This document shows positions 1-8,257 of a stretch of DNA of 24,665 bases, piece after piece. A program made the position numbers and the translations under genes. The stretch is from contig BFEA01000388.1 in assembly GCA_003427395.1 (NCBI GenBank), positions 709,169 through 733,833 on the forward strand. The letters run 5' to 3'. Positions within the stretch are counted from its first letter, which is position 1. Every line of letters starts with the position of its first letter. The notes beneath the pieces were generated by a model. It worked only from the letters and a program-made list of their open reading frames with translations, did no database searches and was not told where the DNA came from. The stretch comes from Chara braunii (Eukaryota; Streptophyta; Charophyceae; Charales; Characeae).

Positions 1-145
1 GGTGCAAAAGCAAGAAGGGGAGAAAGGAAAAGAGGAAAGTTGAATTGAAGAATGTAAGAGTAGGACGGACGAGGGGGGAGGGGGAGCAGGAGGGGGAGGT
101 GGCAAGGGAAGGGGGACCAAAGGGGGAAGGGGGAGAGGGGGGTGA
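1..145. repeat. Polypurine (G/A-rich) tract
   Basis: Nearly every base on the plus strand is G or A, with runs such as GAGGGGGGAGGGGGAG. No coding frame or known element is recognisable. Such tracts can form triplex or G-quadruplex structures and are common low-complexity DNA in plant genomes. The left edge of the window cuts it, so its full extent is unknown. Confidence 0.7.
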
Positions 146-231
146 TGACGGGAGAAAAAGTAAACAGGGGTGGCAATTTTGTATACTACTTGTGCAATTA
201 TGACTGTGGTGACCCCACCTGGCAAACTGAC

Positions 232-500
232 TGGTTGTCTAGGCTGTTTGTCCGTGCGCCCGGCCACCCAACTTGTGCCTGGATACACGCCCGGGTGCAT
301 GTCCGGCATGAAGCCCGGGCAGGGTTGGGTGCCTGGATACATGCCCGGGTGCCTGCCCGGGCATGAACCCCAGGCAGAGCTCCGAACAGCCCCAGCGGCA
401 AAAAAAACGAAAAACAGAAAAAAAATATGTTGTGTAAAACTGCAATGCGAACGATGATTGGCTGAGGATCACATCCGAATTCCTCACGGAATCAAATATA
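232..500. repeat. Degenerate copy of a dispersed element, with internal 54-bp tandem duplication
   Basis: Two adjacent units (about 275-328 and 329-378) share GTGCCTGGATACAYGCCCGG and following CCCGGGC-rich sequence. Downstream, the A-rich stretch with TATGTTGTG, then AACTGCA and a TCACATC core (about 400-478), resembles 1690-1775 inside the MITE at 1599-1880. A CTAGGCT word at 239-245 resembles that MITE's terminus. I read this as a diverged relative of the MITE; its right end is not resolved. Short open frames here are low-complexity and not credible genes. Confidence 0.5.
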
Positions 501-810
501 AAAAAGAAGCCAACAAAATCAGAGTATGGAACCCCCCTCTTAAAGTTTGAACCCCTTTACCCCCTTAAAAACCAATTTATACCCCCCTTTGGCCCCTTTG
601 ACAGCTAACACTGGAAAAGAGAAAGGACTCCGGATTCGGGCTCCTCTGCGCAGGCTCGGAATATTCTCACCCGAAAGGAAAAATACGAAAAAGAGAAGAA
701 GGGCTGATTTTTTTACTGCATGGGATGCCCTGTGTAGGTGACCCCTGGGTGACGTGCCCGGGTTGCATGGCTGTGCTGCACAGCCTCTGGCAAGCCAAGT
801 AGCCTAGGTG
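501..810. other. No gene; C-rich and A-rich low-complexity sequence
   Basis: The stretch holds irregular CCCC blocks (about 533-598) and nondescript sequence. I see no conserved coding frame, RNA gene or terminal repeat. A TAGCCTAG word at about 799-806 might be a relic end of the degenerate element to its left, but no target duplication supports that. Confidence 0.4.
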
Positions 811-1035
811 CATGTACCTGACCAGAAAGATAGCTTGTATACATTCATTATGAACTAACGACCCCACGAGCTGATGAGCAAAAAACTGAACTGCTTTCCC
901 CCTTCTTGCTGGACTTCCAAATACGGAGAACGAGTTCATTGGCTGCATCTGACCGAAGCAATGGCTTGCATGCATTCATTATGATGCACTGGCTGTATCT
1001 TACCGGAAAGATGGATTGCATACATTCATTATGAT
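811..1035. repeat. Three imperfect copies of a ~40-bp repeat
   Basis: A motif of the form GTATCTGACCGGAAAGAT followed by TACATTCATTATGA occurs at about 814-852, 944-984 and 994-1035. A related inverted stretch lies in 1121-1173, and another direct relative lies at about 20214-20250. The spacing is irregular, so this is not a clean satellite; it looks like a dispersed repeat family with local duplication. Confidence 0.55.
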
Positions 1036-1096
1036 GGCAAGATTGGTCTACAAGGGACACACCTGGTCTCCTGCCATCCATCTCCACCTACAGCCT

Positions 1097-1204
1097 TACC
1101 ATCTTCCCCCGAACATAATGCATTGGGATTATGAATGTATATAAACTGTCTTTCCGATCACATACATCCATAATGAGTGTGTGCTGTGTTCGGGGACGAT
1201 GGTA
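1097..1204. repeat. Fold-back element with TACCATC terminal inverted repeats
   Basis: The left arm begins TACCATCTTCCCCCGAACA. The right end, read in reverse complement, begins TACCATCGTCCCCGAACA, and the arms pair imperfectly for about 40 bp, down to ATGAATGTA/ATGGATGTA. The direct repeat ACCTACAGCCT lies immediately left (1086-1096) and again at 1217-1227, 12 bp beyond the right arm. If that is the target duplication, the right element end is at 1216 instead. A non-autonomous DNA transposon (MITE) is the likeliest reading; the superfamily is unknown. Confidence 0.5.
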
Positions 1205-1246
1205 GTCATTCCTAGAACCTACAGCCTACCAAGCTACCGGCCAAGG

Positions 1247-1399
1247 TTAAACCACCAGTACTTGGGCACTGCGCGCCGCCGCACTCTGCGCCGGAGGTCG
1301 AAGTGACACGGGCTGTGGATTCGATTTATCCACGGCCCGTCGGCCGCGAAATTTTCGTAGCGTTAACGCTAAGGCCGGCCCCAAGTACTGGTGGTTGAA
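1247..1399. mobile_element. TTAA-flanked MITE, copy 1
   Basis: Terminal inverted repeats ACCACCAGTACTTGGG (from 1251) and CCCAAGTACTGGTGGT (to 1395) are bounded by TTAA on the left (1247-1250) and TGAA on the right (1396-1399, one mutation from TTAA). It carries the internal palindrome TAGCGTTAACGCTA (1358-1371) and has no coding capacity. It is the same family as the element at 10962-11120, where a TTAA duplication is supported by an empty-site comparison. TTAA targeting is typical of piggyBac-type transposons, but the termini do not match the usual CCY start, so the superfamily is left open. Confidence 0.8.
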
Positions 1400-1598
1400 A
1401 GTACCCATTTGGCTGCACTGCAAAACAGAATGTTTACAATGAGTGCTACTGGTCAGGCGCTGAAGCTTGATGATACCGATCACACAAGGATGAAGACCTC
1501 ACCAAAAGAAGAGGGGGAGGGGGGCAGTTCATGGGGGGGGTTCTTTTCTTGTTTCTGTCCCTCCTGTTTTTTTTTGTTTTTTTTTCCCGCCTTCTATG

Positions 1599-1880
1599 AT
1601 TCTATCCTAGGCTACCAGCCGGGCCGCCCGGGCCAGCCTACTTTTCCGGGCGGGCCGGCCGTGCAAGGACCAGGAAAGGTCCTAGCAAAAAAAAAAAAAG
1701 CCGAAAAAAAACTATGTTATGCAGAAAAATAAACTGCACAACGTTTGCCTCAGGGTCACATCGAAAGTCTTTACCAAATTTAAAATAAAAAATAAAATAA
1801 AAATGAATTGTTGTTTTATTATTATTTTTTGCCCGCCCGGGCAAGTGGTCCCGGGCCACTCTGGTAGCCTAGATTCTATC
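1599..1880. mobile_element. MITE with 12-bp inverted repeats and perfect 8-bp target duplication
   Basis: CTAGGCTACCAG (1607-1618) is the exact reverse complement of CTGGTAGCCTAG (1861-1872). ATTCTATC occurs directly outside both ends (1599-1606 and 1873-1880). The element is 266 bp, with GC-rich CCCGGGC subterminal arms and an A/T-rich centre, and encodes nothing credible. An 8-bp target duplication is characteristic of hAT transposons, so a hAT-derived MITE is the best inference. A diverged relative seems to lie at 232-500. Confidence 0.85.
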
Positions 1881-2570
1881 GCAATTTGCGTCTATTACTT
1901 AATGAAATTTATTAATAAAGAACTTGAAAGACGTCTATAGGGGAAAAAAAAAAGGAAAAAAAAAAGCAAGAAGTAGGTAATGGTTTTCAGGTCGTCCGTT
2001 TAAAAAAAATGGACAAGCAATGGCCAAGTTGCTTCGGAACATGCGCTTTTTTTGGAGTTTTCAATATTAAACTTTCAAAATTGAAATACAATGCATGCCC
2101 CTTGTCTCTCAGGATGCGTGCTCTCTCCGCTAGTGTGCATTTCGCCTGGCTGGGTGCTGGTGCCAGGCCCCAAGGGACACAGTGGTGCATTTAATGCCCG
2201 CGTCGAAACAAAATAGCAGCCATTGATCATTATGAATTAAGCCCTTGTAACATACTCGCAAAAAAAAAAAGAAAAAAAAAAACAGAAAAAAAACGAACTG
2301 GAAAGTTGGAAACATACTGGTCGTTTGTGTCCTACTATTCCACTGATTCATAACAGTAGCAGATGGATGTTAAGTAATTAATTCATAAAAATTATCAAAT
2401 GTAATTTTTTATTTCTATTTTTATTTTGAAGCATTTCTAGACACAGCAGTTCTTCTGATTTCATAAAAAAACTCTGCATGTCTGCTAGTTAAATGTGCTT
2501 GGTTGATTTGCTGCAAGACACGTGCTCTGCTGCCTGAACTACAGAGTGCAAAGCAAGAAAGTGCCTGCCA
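1881..2570. other. No gene; A/T-rich intergenic sequence
   Basis: Several A-rich runs (about 1944-1970 and 2260-2295) and no coding frame with recognisable protein character. I see no inverted-repeat ends or RNA gene. Confidence 0.4.
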
Positions 2571-2572
2571 AC

Positions 2573-2573
<1 letters not shown>

Positions 2574-2634
<61 letters not shown>
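2574..2634. repeat. Homopolymer block C35 followed by T26
   Basis: Thirty-five consecutive C (2574-2608) abut twenty-six T (2609-2634), a 61-bp pure polypyrimidine run. Lengths of such runs are unreliable in assemblies. It could form triplex or C-rich folded structures. Confidence 0.9.
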
Positions 2635-2639
<5 letters not shown>

Positions 2640-2649
2640 GGGGGGAGGG

Positions 2650-2790
2650 TCCGGACATTTTTGCACCCCGGGGACCGGTCTGGACTGTCCGGTGTCCGGT
2701 GATGTCCGGATCACCGGACAGTCCGGTCCAGACACTGGTCTGGAAGACAGTCCGGAAGTGTCCGGTGTCCGGGTCCGGGGTTACCATGCA
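2650..2790. repeat. TCCGG-rich inverted and direct repeats
   Basis: The words GTCCGG and CCGGAC recur many times. CTGTCCGGTG and its inverse CACCGGACAG are arranged around a GATGTCCGGATC centre (about 2686-2735), flanked by TCTGGAC / GTCCAGA, so the region can fold into a long imperfect hairpin. No protein or RNA family is recognised. It directly follows the C35/T26 block. Confidence 0.6.
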
Positions 2791-2924
2791 GTGCGCGCGT
2801 CAAATTTGATGTTCGTTGGCCAACCTTGGACATGGATGTTTTGGCACAGACTGAAGGTCCTGAAGAAAAGTCAACTAAAAAAATGGGCACGCCTACTGTT
2901 TTGGCATTTGAAACAATTCTGCCT

Positions 2925-3120
2925 TGGTGTTTGTTTGTTTGTTTGTTTGTTTATTTGTTTGTTTGTTTGTTTGTTTGTTTGTTTGTTTGTTTGTTTTTTT
3001 TTTTTTTCAAGTTTGGACCATTTCTCGATTTATGCGTGTTCCAGGTTTCTTCTTTTTTCTTCTTTTTTCGTTTCGTTTTTTTTTTCCTTTTCCTTTTTCT
3101 TTTTCTTTTCTTTTTTTTTT
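2925..3120. repeat. (TTTG)n microsatellite and T-rich tract
   Basis: GTTT tetranucleotide units run from about 2929 to 2995. They are followed by T-rich sequence with CTTTTT/CCTTTT units to about 3120. There is no coding potential beyond homopolymeric frames. Confidence 0.85.
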
Positions 3121-3194
3121 GGACAAAAAACATCTGTGGCAGTCTGCTTTCTTTTTGTTTTCCTTCTGTTGACCATGTGATATTGGGTCTCGCC

Positions 3195-3342
3195 GCACGG
3201 CACACGAAACGAAAACGAAACGAGTGCATCTGCCCACCAAAGGTGGCAAAATACACTCGTTACTATTTATAGCAAACCGATGAACCTGGCCATTTTTCGT
3301 GGGAAGTTACATTCGTTTAGTTTTTCGTTTCGTGTGCCGTGC
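3195..3342. mobile_element. Fold-back MITE-like element (GCACGGCACACGAAACG ends)
   Basis: The left end GCACGGCACACGAAACGAAA (from 3195) matches the reverse complement of the right end (to 3342) perfectly for about 21 bp and imperfectly further in. The interior is short and non-coding. I find no clear target duplication, so it may be a MITE that lost it or a simple fold-back repeat. Confidence 0.65.
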
Positions 3343-3740
3343 AGCAACCGCCCATTACCCCGCAGCAGACTGACGGTCTGGGGCTTCCTACTTACAGCAC
3401 CGATATTCTAAAGCGAAAGGTAAGAATAGTCTGGTCTGAAAACAAAAAAAAATATCTATTGCTGAGGTCTAAAGCAGACCGTAAGTATAGTCTGGCCCAA
3501 TTAAGCCACATATATCGCTGACAAGTTGATTAATTATCGGCAGTTCGCTTCTCGTGATGTACTGGCCCGCCTGATCATGTCCAGGTTCCAACCGGCACAG
3601 ATTTGGTGCGCACTTGAAAGATAGTCTGGGCAATAATGAGGCTGAGAAAGTTCTCAGTTCAACTTTGTAGAGATGGGACGATTGATAACCACCTCTCTAT
3701 TAGCACCCGGCATGCGGTCGGGCCACCAGTCGGAGTCCGT
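3343..3740. other. No gene; three short ATAGTCTGG repeats
   Basis: GTAAGAATAGTCTGG (about 3419), GTAAGTATAGTCTGG (about 3481) and GAAAGATAGTCTGG (about 3615) recur in one orientation. A small hairpin GGTCTAAAGCAGACC lies at about 3467-3481. No gene is recognisable. Confidence 0.45.
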
Positions 3741-3841
<101 letters not shown>

Positions 3842-4136
3842 GCACAGGATGTCTGTTGAATTGGCTGAAGAGGCAGCTTGTCTGCTGAATCGTGCTTCCA
3901 AATGCAATGAAGTCAATGTCGAGCAAGTCCAAGAGGTGACATGCAAGTACCAAGGGTTGGTTTTTCTACCCAGCAGGTGAAATGCAAGTACCATGAACTG
4001 ACCGGCCCCAGGCAATTTCAGAAATATTTGGTTTCACTCAGCAAGTTCGGTCCAATTTTGTGGCAAGACAAAAAAAAAAAAAAAAAAACGGCCAGAGGCC
4101 AGACGCATGAGGAGTGGGGGAGTTAATGTACTTGTC

Positions 4137-4312
4137 AACGATTGACTCTACTTGATTGCTTGATCGATCGATTTATCAATTAACTGATTGATTAACAGTT
4201 GATTAAATGATTGATTCATTTATTTATTAATTGATTAATTGATTAATTGATTGATTGATTAACTGTTGATTAAATGATTGATTTATTAATTTATTAATTG
4301 ATTAATTGATTA

Positions 4313-4345
<33 letters not shown>

Positions 4346-4495
4346 CTGATTCCATTGTGTGATTGATTACTGTAATTGACCATTCCAATTTTTTCTGAAA
4401 CCGAGCTTGCCTTGATTCGACTGATTAATTGATTGGCTTGATTTGACTGATTGATTGATTGCCTTGACCTGATTGATTGATTGATTGATTGATTA

Positions 4496-4527
<32 letters not shown>

Positions 4528-4535
4528 ATTAAATG
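4137..4535. repeat. Imperfect GATT/TTGA tetranucleotide tract
   Basis: About 400 bp built mostly from GATTGATT, AATTGATT and TTGATTAA variants, interrupted by unique sequence at 4350-4420. It lies just downstream of the aldo-keto reductase stop codon (that gene is on the minus strand). Confidence 0.85.
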
Positions 4536-4633
4536 CTTATGCGATCTGCTCACATTGATAGACGGACTCCCTCAGGGAAACCGAAAAAAAAAAAAAAAAC
4601 GGCGCAGTTATAGCACGTGATTGAATCACGCAA

Positions 4634-5274
4634 TCACGGGGTCGGATTGGGATACCGTCGATGTACTTTATCGATGGCATCCGAAATTTCTTGCGAGAGA
4701 GGAGCCACATGAAGAGAGGATAAGATCTCCTGCAGCTGCCACGTGGCCGATGCACCTACAATGGCACTGCTGACGAGAGGATTGCCCAATACGAAGCCTA
4801 TTGCCAGCTGCACCGGTGTCAATCCAAACCGATTAGCNATATCCANGTAAGCCAACACAGCCTCTCGAACATTAACCTTCTCCAATCCATAGCGACACTC
4901 TGCCTCCGCATACCTACCCCTATACTTATTCAGACGAGCATTGGACAGATCTCCTCCTCCTCCTCCTCCTCCTCCTCCTCCTCCTAGACTTCGTTCTGGA
5001 TAATAATACTTGCCAGTCAAGAGACCCATAGCTAAGGGGCTGTAAGCAAGAAGACCAACCTTTTCCACGTGGCAAATCTCAGCCAAGTTGCTGTCGAACG
5101 TACGACACGTCAGACTGTAAGCGTTCTGAATCGAGACAATACGTGGAAGTTTCGTCTGAAGTTTCCTTTTCCACGTGTTATCGACGCATTCATCAGACTT
5201 GGATTCCACGCCGTCGGGACCGGGATGACCATGATGATGACACGTGTCGTCGTCATCATCATCATCATCATCAG

Positions 5275-5329
<55 letters not shown>

Positions 5330-6724
5330 AGAAGAAGAAGAAGAAGAAGAAGAAGAAGAAGCAGATCTGGTCTTCGTCTGAGAATGCTTCTCGGAGTGAC
5401 ACGTGGCATCTGACAGAGAACAGAAGCGCATCACTCCCCAGGCTGTCTCGTTGCTTAAGCCTATGTATCTGACCTTGCCTGATTGGATTAATNGCCCTAA
5501 TGCCTCCAGCTGCTCCTCGATCTCAACGGCTTTATAGTAATAAGAGGGAACGTAATCAACNTCTCCGAACATAGGCACGTACCTATCAGGCCAATGAAGC
5601 TGANATAGATCTATATAATCGGTCCTCAAGCGNCGAAGACTNCCCTCAACGGCCTCGANGATGGCGGCACGATCAACACAAGGAGGGCCCCCGCGTATCC
5701 ACGTCATCTGTCCCGACGGGCCAGTGACTTTGGTGGCCAGCACGACGGTATCCCGANTCTTCCTGGAGCTAGCCATCCATCGNCCGATGAACTCCTCNGA
5801 CCGACCTTGCGTCTCCGCTCTCTGAGGCACCGGGTACATCTCCGCGGTGTCTAGCAGAGTGATGCCTGCTTCGGATGCCACGTTGAGCAGCCTGCAGGAA
5901 TCTTCGTAGTCATTTCCCTCGCCGAAAGTCATTGTACCTAGACCTATTCTGCTTACCACTAGATCGGAATTAGGCAACGTGTCGTATTCCATCCTTGCCG
6001 CTGCCGCCGGAGTTCTTCTCGCGCTCGCGCTCGGGACTGCCATCCTCGTCATCATCGGTGGACGCTGCGCGCCGATGGAATCCATAGCTCCTCCTGACGG
6101 CGGGTGCGAATCAGCGCCGAGACGACCCGCCGTCGCACCTGATTGCTTCGTCTCCATCTTCGCTTCCTCCCTTTCCGCACTCTCAGAACCGCACACTCTA
6201 GAAGAAGCGGAAGAAGAAGAAGAAGAAGAAGAAGGAGAAGAAGAAGAAGAAGAAGAAGAAGAAGAAGAAGAACCGCACACTCTACAAGAAGCGGAAGAAG
6301 AAGAAGAAGAAGAAGATAGAGGACTATGACTGCACGAAACACGAACATAGGGGGAAGAGTTATTGATAAAAGAAGAAGAAGGAAAAGAAGAAGAACAAGG
6401 AGAAGAGGAGGAGGAGGAGGAAGAAGAAGAGGGAGAAGGAGAACTTTGAGGGCTCAAAAAAGCAAGAGTAGAAGAGAAAGAGGTACCGTGAGTAATGGTC
6501 GAAGTGAGAGGAAAGTGGTAATTGCGCCGTCTGAAAGGGTAGAAGGTTTGGTTATTGTTTCTACAATCATATCGATTAGTCATCCTGACAGCAGCAGCAG
6601 TTGGTAGCGGAGAACAAGTGCTAGTCCTCAAGGAGAAGGAAGAAGGGCGTATCGACATCGCTGACGATGAACAGCAGCGTGTCATCACCGTCAATGAAGA
6701 ACAAGCCGCCATCGCCGATGCCAT
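4634..6724 (-). CDS. Aldo-keto reductase (Tas-like), with triplet-repeat expansions
   Basis: Predicted NAD(P)H-dependent oxidoreductase of the aldo-keto reductase superfamily, closest in character to bacterial Tas and its plant homologues; the substrate is unknown. The frame is open on the minus strand; I chose the ATG at 6722-6724 (MASAMAACSS) because upstream codons are mostly dinucleotide repeat, giving 696 aa. Residues 1-244 are Ser-rich and could include a plastid transit peptide. The catalytic domain starts near residue 245 (MEYDTLPNSDL, then RIGLGTMTFGE). The tetrad is visible: Asp292 and Tyr297 in LLDTAEMY, Lys332 in LATKV, His377 in QLHWPD. RYIGLSNETAWGVMRF, IVSIQNAYSL and LLAYSPLAMGLLTGKY follow, then a C-terminal IVGAS motif. 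Residues of about 441-525 are an insertion relative to Tas, containing Ser, Ala and Asp runs; a poly-Gly run lies later. No introns are needed. Eleven N bases make some residues unknown. The start and the inserted segment are uncertain. Confidence 0.85.
4948..4984. repeat. (TCC)n triplet repeat in the reductase gene (poly-Gly)
   Basis: An in-frame CTC/TCC run encodes about 11 consecutive Gly on the minus strand between the GKYYYPERSL and DLSNARL segments of the reductase. This is a surface-loop position in the fold, so length variation is plausibly tolerated. Confidence 0.9.
5248..5361. repeat. Compound triplet repeat (TCA)n-(AGC)n-(AGA)n in the reductase gene
   Basis: Three adjoining triplet repeats encode, on the minus strand, a Ser run, an Ala run and an Asp-rich run. 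All keep the reading frame. They lie in the part with no counterpart in Tas, so they could be tolerated coding expansion or an unrecognised intron. Confidence 0.9.
6196..6440. repeat. (AGA)n-rich triplet tracts in the reductase leader
   Basis: Repeated GAA/AGA units (about 6204-6268 and 6293-6315, then imperfect to about 6440) encode Ser-rich stretches on the minus strand. A near-duplicate segment, CCGCACACTCTAGAAGAAGC at 6190 and CCGCACACTCTACAAGAAGC at 6273, shows local duplication of about 80 bp. Confidence 0.85.
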
Positions 6725-6769
6725 ATCGAAATGAACAATGTCCACAAATGTGTTATAACAGTGGTAAGG

Positions 6770-6786
6770 AGAGGGAGAGAGAGAGA

Positions 6787-6862
<76 letters not shown>
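6770..6862. repeat. (GA)n microsatellite upstream of the reductase start
   Basis: A GA run lies about 50-140 bp upstream of the chosen minus-strand ATG and reads as (CT)n in that gene's sense. A second run, (CT)n on the plus strand, lies at 6954-6980. CT-rich 5' leaders are common in plant genes; a regulatory role is only possible, not shown. Confidence 0.9.
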
Positions 6863-6864
<2 letters not shown>

Positions 6865-7199
6865 CCCGAGGAGCGGGAGTTGTTGCGCAGGAAATGTGAT
6901 GTGAAGCAGTGGATCGCGTTGATGCAGCAATTAGTGCAATCGATAGTTCAGGATCTCTCTCTCTCTCTCTCTCTCTCTCTATGTGGGTGTGGGTGACAGT
7001 AGTACGGATAGAGCGTATAAATAAACAATCAATTGATTGAGAAGACGGATCAACCAATAATAGAGATTTTTTGACTGATTTTTTATTTAAAAAAAAAAAA
7101 AAAAAACAATTTTGTTATTGATTTAGTATATGGATTTCCGATTATTCCAGTACAAAAGATTAGGCCATATTTTCACGTAGCTATAGTAGCTATATTGCT

Positions 7200-7385
7200 T
7201 TCCTCTCCTCCGGCTCTTGTCAATGCTGATTGCAGAACTGTCGATTTTCCTCTGAACAAAGAAAAGCACCAACCTGTCTCTTATACACATCTAGATGTGT
7301 ATAAGAGACAGTTCCTCTCCTCCGGCTCTTGTCAATGCTGATTGCAGAACTGTCGATTTTCCTCTGAACAAAGAAAAGCACCAAC
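7200..7385. other. Assembly artefact: transposase adapter junction between two copies of 74 bp
   Basis: 7274-7292 reads CTGTCTCTTATACACATCT and 7293-7311 is its exact reverse complement. Together they form the Tn5 mosaic-end junction used in Nextera mate-pair libraries. The 74 bp before it (7200-7273) and after it (7312-7385) are identical. Translation gives the well-known contaminant peptide VSYTHLDVYKRQ on the minus strand. This is library adapter left in the assembly, not biology; the true sequence probably has one copy of the 74 bp and no adapter. Confidence 0.97.
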
Positions 7386-7930
7386 ACCACTGCTGTCCTG
7401 ACTTCATGTTTCTCTTCGGCCGAAGCTGCACTCACACAAAAGTAGAAAAAAAAAAACGACAACAGCAGAGCACGAGCTTCTCAGCTTCAATCCACCCTTG
7501 AGAGTTTTTTTTTATCATTCATTCCATCACAGAATATTCCAAAAGTCGACAAAAACAAACATTCTCGTAAACGGAACAAAACAAACAGCATTTTTGTGTG
7601 CCTTCCGTCATTCCGTCATGGCAAACGGAACAGCATTCTCCATAACTCGACAAAAAAAAACAAAACCAAATAACGACGCTTTATCATCATGGGCCAACAA
7701 ATGGGGGCCAAAAAAAAAAAGGCAAACACATAAAAAAAACAAGAAGAAGCAGCAGCAGAAGAAGAAGAAGAGAGAGTCTGCTTACAGGTACATCAGCACG
7801 CGTACACACACAACACATTTACCAGAAAGAAAAACTCTCAAAAAAAAAAAGAAAAAAAAAGGTACGATCTTCGTCATGCATGGATTCCTCTGCACTGCCA
7901 CAGCGTGAACATGACAATCACTTCGGTGAC
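7386..7930. other. No gene; A-rich sequence
   Basis: Several A-runs and GAA/AGC triplets (about 7740-7772). The long plus-strand frame here is Lys/Thr/Gln-rich low complexity with no recognisable domain. Confidence 0.4.
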
Positions 7931-8110
7931 GTTCGGCGGAAGTTAATCACCCAGATAGACGTGCAAAACGAGAATGAATCTTCCGCTCGAACATGGAAAG
8001 ATACACTGTCATATTTTTTGTCGTTGTCGGTGAGGTTCGGCGTAAGTTAATCACCCAGACGTGCAAAATGAGAATGAATCTTTCGCTCGAACATGGAAAG
8101 ATACACTGGC
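7931..8110 (+). repeat. Two tandem copies (period 104 bp) of a dispersed repeat
   Basis: Units starting GTTCGGCGGAAGTTAATCAC (7931) and GTTCGGCGTAAGTTAATCAC (8035) each run into GTGCAAAAYGAGAATGAATC, a TCGAACATGGAAAGAT core and CAC. The same core is the interior of the MITEs at 19.69-20.12 kb, but the GGGC terminal repeats are absent here. Confidence 0.75.
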
Positions 8111-8257
8111 TTTTTTTTTTCTTTTTTTTTTTTGGGAGCAACACAAGCTGGGAACCGGGCCCAGCGTCCCTTATAATTCGCGCTTTGGGGCCGGGGTCCC
8201 CACTGGCTACCCGGAAAAACCAGTCACCCGCACCGGAGGCATTATCCGGTTTCTCAT

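Noticed and set aside
2503-3272. Long plus-strand frames of 148-225 aa
   Set aside because: They are translations of poly-C, poly-T and (TTTG)n, with homopolymeric Pro/Phe/Cys-Leu content.
6725-7057. Upstream extension of the reductase frame to an earlier ATG at 7057
   Set aside because: The extra 111 residues consist largely of dinucleotide-repeat translation (Arg-Glu and Ser-Leu runs), so the ATG at 6724 is more plausible.
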